64,000 bases of DNA from Bog-756 sp963745955 (GTDB taxonomy: Bacteria; Actinomycetota; Acidimicrobiia; Acidimicrobiales; RAAP-2): NCBI GenBank assembly GCA_963745955.1, contig CAVUZI010000011.1, forward strand, positions 1,240,001 through 1,304,000, written 5' to 3'. Every line of letters starts with the position of its first letter. The first letter of the stretch is position 1. Positions 16,456-25,020 of the stretch are shown here, piece after piece. The notes under the pieces were generated by a model. The model saw only the letters and a program-made list of their open reading frames with translations, was not told where the DNA came from and made no database searches. The translations under genes and the position numbers were made by a program.

Positions 16456-17531
16456 GCGACGAGGTCAAACGGGTCGTCGTCTGGGGCACCGGGTTCGTCG
16501 GGAAGATGGTGATCCCCGAGATCCTGCGCCACCCCGCCTTCGAGCTGGTCGGGGTCGGGGTCAACAACCCGGACAAGATCGGCGCCGACGTCGGTGTGAT
16601 CTGCGGGTCGGCCCCCTCGGGCATGGCGGCCACCAACGACATCGACGCCCTGGTGGCGCTCGGGCCGGACGCCGTGGTCCACTTCGGACCGACGGCCGCC
16701 CACGCCGACGACAACATCCGGGATATCGGCGCCTTTCTGCGGGCCGGCATCGACGTGTGCTCGACGGCCATGACGCCGTGGGTGTGGCCGACCATGGCCC
16801 TCAACCCCCCGAGCTGGACCGAACCGATCACCGAGGCATGCCAGACCGGCGGTGCGTCGTGCTTCACGACCGGTATCGACCCGGGGTTCGCCAACGACCT
16901 GTTTCCGATGACCCTCATGGGGCTCTGCAGCGAGGTTCGCCAGGTACGGGCGCTCGAGATCCTCGACTACATCAACTATGAGGGCGACTACGAGGACGAG
17001 ATGGGGATCGGGCGCCCGCCGGAATTCGTCCCCCTGCTGGAGCACACCGACATCCTGGTCATGTCGTGGGGCGCAACGGTGCCGATGATGGCTCATGCGG
17101 TGGGCATCGAGCTCGACGAGATCACCAGCACCTGGGAGAAGTGGGTCACCGACAAGCCCGTCGTGACGGCAAAGGGCCTCATCGACCCCGGCGAGGTCGC
17201 AGCCATCCGGTTCACCATCAACGGCATCTACCGCGGCGAACCCCGCATCTGCCTCGAACATGTCAACCGGGTTGGAGGTGACGCGGCGCCCGATTGGCCC
17301 CGCGGCAACCAGGACGACGTCTACCGGGTGGAGATCGAAGGGACGCCGTCGATCCTTCAAGAGACCGCCTTCCGGTTCACCGACGGCAGCGGACGGGACG
17401 CGGCCGCGGCCGGTTGCCTCGCCACCGGCCTCCGGGCCCTCAACGCGGTACCGGCAGTGAACCTGCTGCCCCCGGGATGGGTCACGGCCCTCGACCTGCC
17501 GCTCATCCCCGGTGTGGGTACGATCCGATGA
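16452..17531 (+). CDS. NAD(P)H-dependent amine dehydrogenase-family protein (dihydrodipicolinate reductase-like)
   Basis: 359 residues with an N-terminal Rossmann fold (VVVWGTGFVGKMVIPEIL) like dihydrodipicolinate reductase and a C-terminal domain similar to 2,4-diaminopentanoate dehydrogenase relatives (GIDPGFANDLFPMTLMGL, and IRFTINGIYRGEPRICLEHV). Members are frequent in mycobacteria and other actinobacteria with unknown substrates. Overlap with the preceding SDR indicates a shared operon. Confidence 0.8.
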   Translation: MSDEVKRVVVWGTGFVGKMVIPEILRHPAFELVGVGVNNPDKIGADVGVICGSAPSGMAATNDIDALVALGPDAVVHFGPTAAHADDNIRDIGAFLRAGIDVCSTAMTPWVWPTMALNPPSWTEPITEACQTGGASCFTTGIDPGFANDLFPMTLMGLCSEVRQVRALEILDYINYEGDYEDEMGIGRPPEFVPLLEHTDILVMSWGATVPMMAHAVGIELDEITSTWEKWVTDKPVVTAKGLIDPGEVAAIRFTINGIYRGEPRICLEHVNRVGGDAAPDWPRGNQDDVYRVEIEGTPSILQETAFRFTDGSGRDAAAAGCLATGLRALNAVPAVNLLPPGWVTALDLPLIPGVGTIR

Positions 17532-17583
17532 CCGGATCCCGACACGCATCTCGCGCTGCATCACGGTAAGGGGGAGCAACCTA

Positions 17584-18075
17584 ATGACGCCGGACGACCT
17601 GGTCGAGATCGAATTGATCAAGCGGTTGAAGTACCGCTACCTGCGGTGCCTCGACCAGAAACTGTGGGACGAGATCGAAACCTGTTTCACGCCCGATGCC
17701 ACCGCCCGATACGGCGGCGGGCTCTACGAATTCGACGGCCGCGATGCCATCATGGAGTTCCTGCGGACCTCGATGGGCTCCACCGCCATGCTGAGCAGCC
17801 ATCGCTGCCACCATCCCGAGATCGACCTGACCGGCCCCGGCACGGCCACCGGCGTGTGGGCCTTGGAGGACGTGGTGGTCCTGACCGACGTCGGCGTCAA
17901 CGTGCAGGGTGCGGCCTTCTACAACGACCAGTACGTCAAAGAAGACGACCGTTGGCTCATTGCCCACACGGGCTACCGGCGCACCTACGAGGAATTGATG
18001 CCGAGGCCGGCGATCAAGGGCCTCAAGCTGACCGCGGACTGGTGGGCCACAGACGGGCGGTCGACGCTCGGCTGA
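17584..18075 (+). CDS. SnoaL-like / NTF2-fold protein
   Basis: 163 residues. The pattern LKYRYLRCLDQKLWDEIETCFTPDA, a central SSHRCHHPEI and a C-terminal WLIAHTGYRRTYEEL matches SnoaL_4 NTF2-like proteins, which act as isomerases, dehydratases or binding proteins in actinobacterial catabolism. ATG 17584 is chosen because a GGGGGAG ribosome site lies 7-13 bases upstream and the family starts there. It ends two bases from the convergent SDR gene. Confidence 0.85.
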   Translation: MTPDDLVEIELIKRLKYRYLRCLDQKLWDEIETCFTPDATARYGGGLYEFDGRDAIMEFLRTSMGSTAMLSSHRCHHPEIDLTGPGTATGVWALEDVVVLTDVGVNVQGAAFYNDQYVKEDDRWLIAHTGYRRTYEELMPRPAIKGLKLTADWWATDGRSTLG

Positions 18076-18077
18076 GG

Positions 18078-18833
18078 TCAGGCCGACGTGGCCCCATCGA
18101 TGAGGATGTCGGCCCCGTTCATGTGCGAGGCCTCGTCGGAGGCGACATAGGCGATGGCCGCGGCAATTCCTTCCGGAGTACCGAAGGGGCCGATCGGGGT
18201 GACCCGGTTCAACAGCTTGATGTCCGCACCCTCGGGAAGATGGAAGGCGGAGGTGATGGGTGTGTCGATGGCACCGGGGCTGATGCTGTTCACACGCAGG
18301 CCGGCGGCCGCATACTCGACGGCGAGCGCCCTCGTGAAGGCGAGCACCCCGCCCTTGGACGCAGCGTAGGCCGCGGCCCATGGTTGGCCCTTGTGAGCGG
18401 CGGTCGAGGCCAGGTTCACGATATTCCCGCGGCTGGACAGCAGATGGGGGAGCGCCCGGCGGCAGACGAGGAAGGTGCCGGTCAGATTGATGGCGATCAA
18501 CCTGCTCCACTCCTCGAGGGGCTGTTCATGGGTGTGCGAAAACGAGAGCACCCCGGCCACGTTGACCACGACATCGAGCGTGCCCAGGCGGTTGACCGAT
18601 TCGGCGACCAGCAGGTCGACGCCCCTCTCGGAGCCAACGTCACCGACCAGGGTGGAGACGGATCCGCTGAGGCCTCCGGTCTCGCCGGACAGCTTGGACA
18701 GCAGGTCGGCGTTCACGTCGACGGCCACCACCTTGGCGCCCTCCGATGCCAGGCGGATGGCTGTGGCCCGTCCGATCCCGGATGCTCCGCCCGTGACGAG
18801 GGCGGTCCGTCCACTGAATCGTTCCGGAGGCAT
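18078..18833 (-). CDS. Short-chain dehydrogenase/reductase
   Basis: 251 residues of classical SDR: TGGASGIGRATA cofactor motif at about 14-25, NVAG at about 89-92, Ser plus YAASKGG catalytic motif and INSISPGAIDTP-type segment (VNSISPGAIDTP). The substrate is unknown. It is divergent from the MFS exporter across a repeat-bearing promoter region and convergent with the SnoaL-like gene. Confidence 0.9.
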   Translation of the reverse strand: MPPERFSGRTALVTGGASGIGRATAIRLASEGAKVVAVDVNADLLSKLSGETGGLSGSVSTLVGDVGSERGVDLLVAESVNRLGTLDVVVNVAGVLSFSHTHEQPLEEWSRLIAINLTGTFLVCRRALPHLLSSRGNIVNLASTAAHKGQPWAAAYAASKGGVLAFTRALAVEYAAAGLRVNSISPGAIDTPITSAFHLPEGADIKLLNRVTPIGPFGTPEGIAAAIAYVASDEASHMNGADILIDGATSA

Positions 18834-18838
18834 CGCCA

Positions 18839-18884
18839 GACTGTAGGTCCTCCCGACCTGTAGGTCCCCCCGACCTGTAGGTCC
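18839..18884. promoter_or_regulatory. Three 17-bp-spaced palindromes upstream of the MFS gene
   Basis: The near-palindrome GACCTGTAGGTCC occurs at 18855-18867 and 18872-18884, and a form missing one base occurs at 18839-18850. It lies between the divergent SDR and MFS genes. Arms GGACCT/AGGTCC with a 2-base centre look like sites for a dimeric repressor. The regulator is not identified. Confidence 0.55.
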
Positions 18885-18932
18885 CCCCGGACTTAAGATC
18901 CTCCGGAGAGGGGCTCTGCACGGAAGGTGGCG

Positions 18933-20501
18933 ATGGCCAGGACCAGCTCAGCCGGGGGAGGGTCGAAGAATCTCGTCCTGGCGGCCATGATCTTCGCCGT
19001 CTCGATGACATTCATCGATCAGACCATCGTGTCCATCGCGGTTCCGGAGATCCAAAAGGAGCTGGGTCTGAGCAGCACGGGAGTCCAGTGGGCGGTCAAC
19101 GCCTACCTGCTCTCACTGGCCGCCTTCTTCGCCTTCGGTGGCCGCTTGGCCGACACGGTCGGCCACAAGAAGATGGTAGTTCTCGGCGTCATCGTGTTCG
19201 CCGTGGCCTCGACGATGTGCGGGCTTACGCCCAAAGGGGCCCTGGCCGAGGGGTGGATCGTCACATTCCGGGTCATCCAGGGTGCCGGCGGGGCCATCAT
19301 GTTCCCCGCCGCCCTGGCCATCGTGGTGCAGACCTTCCCCCTCCACGAGCGGGGAAAGGCCCTGGCCGCATTCTTCGGCATCGCCGGTGGCCTCACCGCG
19401 GTCGGTCCGATCCTCGGCGGGTATCTGACCCAGTGGACATGGAGGGCCATCTTCTGGGTCAACGTGCCGGTGGCCATCATCGCCCTGGTGCTGATCGCCC
19501 TGGCCAAGCCGACCACCTCCTACAAGGCGGCCCGGATGGACTACCGCGGGCTGGTCCTCATCGCCTCCGGTGTGGCGCTGAGCGTCTTCGGGTTCCAGCA
19601 GTCGACCATCTGGGGATGGAGCAACCCGGGCATCGGACTGTGCATCGCCGGTGGCCTGGTCCTCTTGATCGTCTTCTACTTCGTCGAGCTCCGGACCGAA
19701 TCTCCGCTCATGGAGGTGCGCATCTTCCGCATCCGTGAGTTCTTCGTGGAAAACCTCGTTCTCGGGATCTCCATGCTGGCGTTCATCCCGGTGTTCTTCT
19801 TCGCCAGCGAGTACGCCCAGATCTCGCTGGCCAAGTCCGCGTCCGAGGCCGGTGTCTTCCTGCTGTATTTCTTCGTGGGCTTCGTGGTCGCGGCACAGAT
19901 CGGCGGGCGCATGCTCGACAGGGGCGGAGCCAAGCGCCCGGTGGTGATCGGGTGTGTGCTGGCCTGCGTCGGGTTCGCCCTGTGGGCGGGGAAGGTGGCG
20001 CAGCTCAATTTCAGTACGCAGCAGTGGTACGTCGTCCTGGCCGGCGCCGGCATGGGCCTCATGCTGGGCCCGGCCAGTACCGACGCCGTCAACCGGGCGT
20101 CCCGACTCTCCTACGGGGAGGCCACCGGGATCACCCAGACCGTCCGGAACTACGCCGCCAGCCTGGGCCTGGCCATCCTGGGCACCCTCTTGGTCTCCCA
20201 GACACGGTCGCACGTTACCGCGTCGCTGGTCTCCCAAGGGGTTCCCGCCTCCCTGGCGACCAAGGATGCGGCCGCCATCTCCCAGGCCCAGGGTGGGAAC
20301 GGGAGCGCCCAGTCGATTCCCCACTTCGTGCGCCTCGACTTCGCCTATGCCACCCGCAGTGTGCTCATCGGAATGGCCGTGGCCATGGGGGCGGCGGCGG
20401 TGGCCGGGATGATCGGATTGCGGCGCGGTGTGCAGAAGGAGACCGATGGGGAGTCGGTCGATCCCGGCTTCGAAGGCCATCCCGAGGCGGCCGGGACCTG
20501 A
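18933..20501 (+). CDS. MFS multidrug transporter, DHA2 (EmrB/QacA) 14-helix family
   Basis: About 522 residues with 14 predicted hydrophobic segments. DHA2 signatures include SMTFIDQTIVSIAVPEIQKELG (motif D1 around helix 1), GGRLADTVGHKK (motif A loop) and GAGGAIMFPAALAIV, GGYLTQWTWRAIFWVNVP. It is a proton-driven exporter at the inner membrane, substrate unknown. ATG 18933 is preferred to GTG 18927 because GGAAGG lies 5 bases upstream. Probable control is by the tandem palindromes just before it. Confidence 0.9.
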   Translation: MARTSSAGGGSKNLVLAAMIFAVSMTFIDQTIVSIAVPEIQKELGLSSTGVQWAVNAYLLSLAAFFAFGGRLADTVGHKKMVVLGVIVFAVASTMCGLTPKGALAEGWIVTFRVIQGAGGAIMFPAALAIVVQTFPLHERGKALAAFFGIAGGLTAVGPILGGYLTQWTWRAIFWVNVPVAIIALVLIALAKPTTSYKAARMDYRGLVLIASGVALSVFGFQQSTIWGWSNPGIGLCIAGGLVLLIVFYFVELRTESPLMEVRIFRIREFFVENLVLGISMLAFIPVFFFASEYAQISLAKSASEAGVFLLYFFVGFVVAAQIGGRMLDRGGAKRPVVIGCVLACVGFALWAGKVAQLNFSTQQWYVVLAGAGMGLMLGPASTDAVNRASRLSYGEATGITQTVRNYAASLGLAILGTLLVSQTRSHVTASLVSQGVPASLATKDAAAISQAQGGNGSAQSIPHFVRLDFAYATRSVLIGMAVAMGAAAVAGMIGLRRGVQKETDGESVDPGFEGHPEAAGT

Positions 20502-20658
20502 TACGGCCGCATGCCGACTGACACCTCCGGCCCTTCCCATTCGGACCGCCCGCCAGCTAGCCTGGACCGGTAGTCCGTAGTGCTCCGCGGTGGTCATCGG
20601 CCACCGCCCATGCCGCCGGCAGCCCCCGGGCGTTGGACGGCCGATCAGGAGGATTGCC

Positions 20659-21474
20659 ATGCCCGACCCCCGGCCGACACAGGTCACCGTGCCCGTCGTG
20701 CGCGCGGCCAAGCGACGTGACGGACACCCGCCCCTGGTGATGGTCACGGCCTACGACACCCCGGGAGCTCGCATCGCCGACGCTGCCGGCGTGGACATGA
20801 TCCTGGTCGGTGACTCGGTGGCCACCAATGTGCTGGGCTACGAGGACAACCTCCAGGTGACCGTGGCGGACATGGCCCATCACACCGCTGCCGTGGCCAG
20901 GGCCAGGCCGAAGCCGCTGATCGTGGCCGATCTGCCGTGGATGAGCTACCACCTCGACCCGGTGGACACGGTCCGCAACGGGGCGACGCTCATCCGGGCC
21001 GGCGCCCAGGCGGTCAAATTGGAAGGCGGGGTCAACCGGGTCCCGATGATCGAGGCGCTGGTCGCCGCCGAAATCCCGGTCATGGGCCACCTGGGCCTCA
21101 CCCCGCAGTCGATCAACGCCATGGGGGGCTACCGGGTTCAGGGTCGTGACGACGCCGCGGCCCACACGCTGGCCCTGGCGGCCAAGGCCATCTCGGCTGC
21201 CGGCTGCTTCGCCGTGGTCATCGAGGGGGTTCCCGAACGGGTCGGCGCGGCCATCACCGAGTCGTTGGACGTGCCCACCATCGGGATCGGTGCCGGACCG
21301 GACTGTGACGGGCAGGTGCTGGTCTTCCACGACCTGCTCGGTTTCAGTGCCACGGTGCCCAAGTTCGTGCGCCGTTATGCACAGCTCGAAGAGGCGGCAG
21401 TCGCCGGCGTGGCCGCCTATGCGGCCGATGTGCGCTCGGGGGCCTTTCCCGCCGACGCCGAGGTCTACCACTGA
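20659..21474 (+). CDS. panB: 3-methyl-2-oxobutanoate hydroxymethyltransferase
   Basis: 271 residues. Adds a hydroxymethyl group from 5,10-methylene-THF to alpha-ketoisovalerate, the first step of pantothenate synthesis. Family motifs are VTAYDTPGARIADAAGVDMILVGDS (broken here for length), VKLEGGVN with the metal/substrate region, MGHLGLTPQSIN and TIGIGAGPDCDGQVLV. An AGGAGG ribosome site at 20647-20652 fixes ATG 20659 over an upstream in-frame ATG. It is monocistronic, ending 157 bases before rpsF. Confidence 0.95.
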   Translation: MPDPRPTQVTVPVVRAAKRRDGHPPLVMVTAYDTPGARIADAAGVDMILVGDSVATNVLGYEDNLQVTVADMAHHTAAVARARPKPLIVADLPWMSYHLDPVDTVRNGATLIRAGAQAVKLEGGVNRVPMIEALVAAEIPVMGHLGLTPQSINAMGGYRVQGRDDAAAHTLALAAKAISAAGCFAVVIEGVPERVGAAITESLDVPTIGIGAGPDCDGQVLVFHDLLGFSATVPKFVRRYAQLEEAAVAGVAAYAADVRSGAFPADAEVYH

Positions 21475-21631
21475 GTCCCGTCCCGGCCGGCCGGTCCGGG
21501 AGCGGGGTGGTTTGCCGGTAGGGTGGTGCGGTTGTCATGGCCACCTGCCGGTGGCCGATCAGTTCCGACCTGCCCCACGCCGGTGGGGCTCGGGCGCCAC
21601 GGTGCCCGATCCAGAGGGAGGTGAGCCGCAC

Positions 21632-21976
21632 GTGCGGCCATACGAAGCGATGGTTATTTTCGATACCGGTGCCGACGAGGCGGCGGTGAACGGGGTTCTC
21701 GACCGAGGTCTGGAAGCCCTCAAGGCCAAGGGCGGAAACGTCGGCCGGGTGGAGCGTTGGGGACGGCGCACCTTCGCCTACGAGCTCCAGCACAAGCGCG
21801 AGGGCTACTACGTCGTCATCGAGCTCACGGCAGAGCCACCGGCCGTGGCCGACATGGAGCGGGTGTTCGTCCTGGCCGACGAGGTGCTGCGCCACAAGGT
21901 CATGAGGATTCCCGACAACGTGGCCGGACGGCGTGCCGAGGCCGCAGCAGCGGCCGCAAGCAGCAAGGAGAGCTGA
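21632..21976 (+). CDS. rpsF: 30S ribosomal protein S6
   Basis: 114 residues. RPYEAMVIFDTGADE at the N-terminus and the WGRRTFAYELQHKREGYYVVIEL segment are diagnostic of bS6. The C-terminus is Ala-rich. It starts at GTG 21632 with GAGGGAGGTGA upstream. First gene of the conserved rpsF-ssb-rpsR-rplI operon. Confidence 0.96.
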   Translation: MRPYEAMVIFDTGADEAAVNGVLDRGLEALKAKGGNVGRVERWGRRTFAYELQHKREGYYVVIELTAEPPAVADMERVFVLADEVLRHKVMRIPDNVAGRRAEAAAAAASSKES

Positions 21977-21977
21977 C

Positions 21978-22460
21978 ATGGCGAACGGAAACGTCGTAAC
22001 CCTGGTGGGCAACATCACCCGCGACCCCGAGCTGCGCTTCACCAACACCGGACAGGCCACGTCGAGCTTCGGCCTGGCCGTCAACCGGCGGTGGCAGAAC
22101 AGGCAGACCCAGGAGTGGGAAGAGGCCACGTCCTTCTTCGACATCGTGTGCTGGCGCGAGATGGCGGAGAACGCCGCCGAAAGCCTGAGCCGAGGCTCGC
22201 GGGTCATCGTCACGGGACGCCTCGAGCAGCGCAGCTGGGAGACGCCGGACGGCGACAAGCGGTCCAAGGTGGAGGTGGTGGCCGATGAGATCGGTCCGAG
22301 CATCCGGTGGGCCACCGCGCAGGTGACCAAGAACGAACGCCGGGGACCAGGTGAAGGTGGAGCGGGCCCGGCTTCGGCCGGTAGTGGGACCGGTGGATCT
22401 GGGGGGAGACCCGCCGCCAGTGAGCCCCAGGGATATGGATACAGCGAGGAGCCCTTCTAG
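21978..22460 (+). CDS. ssb: Single-stranded DNA-binding protein
   Basis: 160 residues. The OB-fold has VTLVGNITRDPELRFTNTG and SFFDIVCWREMAENAAESLSRGSRVIVTGRL (split here), followed by a Gly-rich linker. The C-terminal tip is YSEEPF, a reduced form of the usual acidic DDDIPF-type peptide that recruits partners. It protects ssDNA at the fork. It begins one base after the rpsF stop, with AAGGAG upstream of ATG 21978. Confidence 0.95.
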   Translation: MANGNVVTLVGNITRDPELRFTNTGQATSSFGLAVNRRWQNRQTQEWEEATSFFDIVCWREMAENAAESLSRGSRVIVTGRLEQRSWETPDGDKRSKVEVVADEIGPSIRWATAQVTKNERRGPGEGGAGPASAGSGTGGSGGRPAASEPQGYGYSEEPF

Positions 22461-22462
22461 TC

Positions 22463-22996
22463 ATGGCACGTAACAACGATCGTGGAGGCGCCACCCGGCG
22501 TGCTCCCAAGGACACCGGCCGACGGATCAAGAAGAAGCCCTGTGCCCTGTGCAAGGACCGGGTGGAGTGGGTCGACTACAAGGATGTCGGGATGCTCCGC
22601 AAGTACATGAGCGACCGCGGCAAGATCAGGGCCCGCCGGGTATCCGGCAACTGCACCCAGCACCAACGCGACGTGGCCATTGCCATCAAGACGGCCCGTG
22701 AGCTGGTCCTGCTCCCCTACACACAGCGCACCACCACCGAGCGGCCGGGTGGTCGGGGCGGCGGCCGCGGTGGCCGCGAGGGTGGTGGCTACTCGGGGGC
22801 TGGTTCCGGTGGGCGGCGGCCCCGTGAAGAAGAGCGTTCGCTGTCGGCCGACGCCGCCTCGACGGCGGTGGTGGACGCGGTAGCCGACATCGTGAACGAC
22901 CCAGGAGCCGAGGTGCTCGAAGTCACCGGCGCCGGCGACGGCACCCTCACCGAAGTCATCGCCGACGACGCGGTCACAGAAGATGGTGAGGTCTGA
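22463..22996 (+). CDS. rpsR: 30S ribosomal protein S18 with long C-terminal extension
   Basis: The first about 88 residues are bS18: KKKPCALCKDRVEWVDYKD, YMSDRGKIRARRVSGNC and HQRDVAIAIKTARELVLLPY. Cys residues (CALC plus a later Cys) suggest a zinc-binding form. Usual S18 is 75-90 residues, but this frame runs to 177, adding a Gly/Arg-rich stretch (GGRGGGRGGREGGG) and an acidic Ala/Val-rich tail. Codon use in the extension looks coding, and the stop sits one base before rplI, so the extension is probably real. Confidence 0.93.
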   Translation: MARNNDRGGATRRAPKDTGRRIKKKPCALCKDRVEWVDYKDVGMLRKYMSDRGKIRARRVSGNCTQHQRDVAIAIKTARELVLLPYTQRTTTERPGGRGGGRGGREGGGYSGAGSGGRRPREEERSLSADAASTAVVDAVADIVNDPGAEVLEVTGAGDGTLTEVIADDAVTEDGEV

Positions 22997-22997
22997 G

Positions 22998-23444
22998 ATG
23001 AAGGTGCTGCTGCGGGCCGATATCGACGGGGTGGGAAAGCGGGGTGACATCATCGATGTGTCCGGTGGATTCGCCCGGAACCACTTGCTGCCGGCGAGAA
23101 AGGCCATCGTCGCCTCTGCCGGTCTGGAGAGCCAGGCCGCGGCGATGCGGAGGTCGAGAGATCTCCGCGATGCCCGCGACCACGAGTCGTCCGAGACCGT
23201 TGCCCGGACGCTTGTGGGAAATGCGATCACGCTGTCGGCCCGTGCCGCGGGGGACCGGCTGTTCGGCTCGGTATCCGCCGCGGACATCGTGCGGCACGTC
23301 GAGGAACAGACGGGTGCGGTCATCGACCGGAAGGATCTCGTGCTCGACGAGCCGATCAAGACGGTCGGTGAGCACAGTGTCCGGGTCGAGCTTGTGGGTG
23401 GCGTGGTCTTCGAGCTGACGGTGAACGTGGTCGCAGAGGGCTAG
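22998..23444 (+). CDS. rplI: 50S ribosomal protein L9
   Basis: 148 residues from ATG 22998 (MKVLLRADIDGVGKRGDIIDVSGGFARNHLLP, here quoted in parts: MKVLLRADIDGVGKRGD, then GFARNHLLPARKA). The N-terminal rRNA-binding domain, long connecting helix and C-terminal domain (GDRLFGSVSAADIV) are all present. It follows rpsR with one base between. GGTGAGGT upstream serves as ribosome site. Confidence 0.96.
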   Translation: MKVLLRADIDGVGKRGDIIDVSGGFARNHLLPARKAIVASAGLESQAAAMRRSRDLRDARDHESSETVARTLVGNAITLSARAAGDRLFGSVSAADIVRHVEEQTGAVIDRKDLVLDEPIKTVGEHSVRVELVGGVVFELTVNVVAEG

Positions 23445-23526
23445 CTCGCCCGAGCATCACTCCAAACGGTCACAGCCTCCTGGGATGATGGGCGCATGTT
23501 GTGTCGCGTCCGCAGTCGTGCCGACC

Positions 23527-23546
23527 TTGTCCACGGTTCGTCCACA
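23527..23546 (+). promoter_or_regulatory. Two DnaA-box-like nonamers upstream of dnaB
   Basis: TTGTCCACG (23527-23535) and TCGTCCACA (23538-23546) each differ by one base from TTGTCCACA, the actinobacterial DnaA-box form. They lie 73-92 bases before the dnaB start in the 174-base rplI-dnaB gap. They could be chance in this GC-rich DNA. Confidence 0.35.
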
Positions 23547-23618
23547 CCTCGACACGGCCATATCCCCAGGAAGATGTCCTTCCGTTCCACAGGGCATCTC
23601 GGCGAGGGTTGAGGAATC

Positions 23619-25007
23619 ATGGTTCAGGCATTAGACGATTCGCGCCCCAGACATCTCATGGCACCCATGGGGGGAAATGGTGGTCCGGCGGGCCGGGTCC
23701 CCCCTCACAATCTCGAAGCCGAGGAGTCAGTCCTCGGAGCCATGCTGCTGTCGCGCGATGCCATTGCCAGGGCCATGGAGATCTGCAAGCCCGAGGACTT
23801 CTACAAGTCGTCCCACGGGCACATCTTTTCGGCCATCACCTCCTTGTTCAGTCAGGGCGAACCGGCCGACTGGGTGACGGTGACCGAGGAGCTCAGGCGC
23901 CGTGGACTTCTCGAGACCATCGGGGACCCGTCGGTCTTCGTCTCCCTCCAGGCCAACACCCCTTCCATCGGGAACGCCGAGTACTACGCCAGGATCATCG
24001 AGGAACTGGCCCTGTTGCGGCGGCTGGTATCGGTGGCCGGCGAGATCACCGAACTTGGCTACAGCCTTCCCGAGGATGTCTCCGACGTGCTCGATCGGGC
24101 CGAGAGCCTGGTGTTCGAGGTCTCCCAGCGCCGGGTGGTCGACTCGATGACGCCGCTGCGGGACCTTCTGGGGGAGAGCCTCGACCACCTCGAGCAGCTC
24201 TTCACCCGGGGTGAATCGATCACCGGCCTGGCCACCGGCTACGCCGACCTGGACGAACAGCTGGCCGGCCTGCAGCCGTCGAATCTCATCGTGGTGGGGG
24301 CCCGACCGGCCATGGGCAAGACCAGCTTCGCCCTGGGCATGGTGGCCCATGCGGGCATCAAGTTGAACAAACCGGTGTTGCTCTTCTCCCTGGAGATGAG
24401 TCATCTCGAGCTCACCCAGCGGCTCCTCTGCTCGGAGGCTCGGGTCGACGCCAACCGGATGCGCACCGGCAAGCTCCTCGAGGCCGACTGGACGAAGATC
24501 GGTAACGCGATCAGTCGGATGAGCGAGGCCCCCATCTTCATCGACGACAATCCGAACCTGACGGTGATGGATATCCGAGCCCGGGCGCGTCGGCTGAAGA
24601 GCCGTGAAGGGTTGGGTCTGGTGGTGGTGGACTACCTCCAGCTGATGACCGGTCGGCACGGTGCGGAGAACCGGCAGGTCGAGGTATCCGAGATCAGCCG
24701 TGGTCTGAAGATCCTCGCCCGCGAGCTCGAGGTACCGGTGGTGGCTCTGTCCCAGCTGTCGCGGGGGCTGGAGATGCGCCAGGACAAGCGCCCGATGTTG
24801 GCCGATCTGAGGGAGTCGGGCTCCATCGAGCAGGACTCCGACGTGGTGTTGTTCATCTACCGCGACGAGATCTACAACCCGGATTCGAGTGAGAGCCAGG
24901 GCACGGCGGAGATCATTGTGGCCAAACACCGCAACGGGCCGACCGGGCACACCCGGCTGGCGTTCATCGGCCATCATGCCCGATTCGACAATATGGCCCG
25001 GGTCTAG
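23619..25007 (+). CDS. dnaB: Replicative DNA helicase DnaB
   Basis: 462 residues. The N-terminal domain is PHNLEAEESVLGAMLLS. The RecA-like C-terminal domain has Walker A GARPAMGKTSFALG at about 228-241, Walker B VVVDYLQLM, and the SQLSRGLEMRQDKRPMLADLRESG loop (split here: SQLSRGLEMR, then RPMLADLRESG). It unwinds DNA at the fork as a hexamer. No intein interrupts it, unlike some mycobacterial dnaB genes. It follows the rplI operon in the conserved order and ends in a hairpin-rich repeat. Confidence 0.97.
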   Translation: MVQALDDSRPRHLMAPMGGNGGPAGRVPPHNLEAEESVLGAMLLSRDAIARAMEICKPEDFYKSSHGHIFSAITSLFSQGEPADWVTVTEELRRRGLLETIGDPSVFVSLQANTPSIGNAEYYARIIEELALLRRLVSVAGEITELGYSLPEDVSDVLDRAESLVFEVSQRRVVDSMTPLRDLLGESLDHLEQLFTRGESITGLATGYADLDEQLAGLQPSNLIVVGARPAMGKTSFALGMVAHAGIKLNKPVLLFSLEMSHLELTQRLLCSEARVDANRMRTGKLLEADWTKIGNAISRMSEAPIFIDDNPNLTVMDIRARARRLKSREGLGLVVVDYLQLMTGRHGAENRQVEVSEISRGLKILARELEVPVVALSQLSRGLEMRQDKRPMLADLRESGSIEQDSDVVLFIYRDEIYNPDSSESQGTAEIIVAKHRNGPTGHTRLAFIGHHARFDNMARV

Positions 25008-25020
25008 AGAGCCCGGCGCC

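Noticed and set aside
23619..25007. Intein in dnaB, as in some mycobacteria
   Set aside because: The helicase core is continuous from Walker A to the C-terminus with no inserted block.
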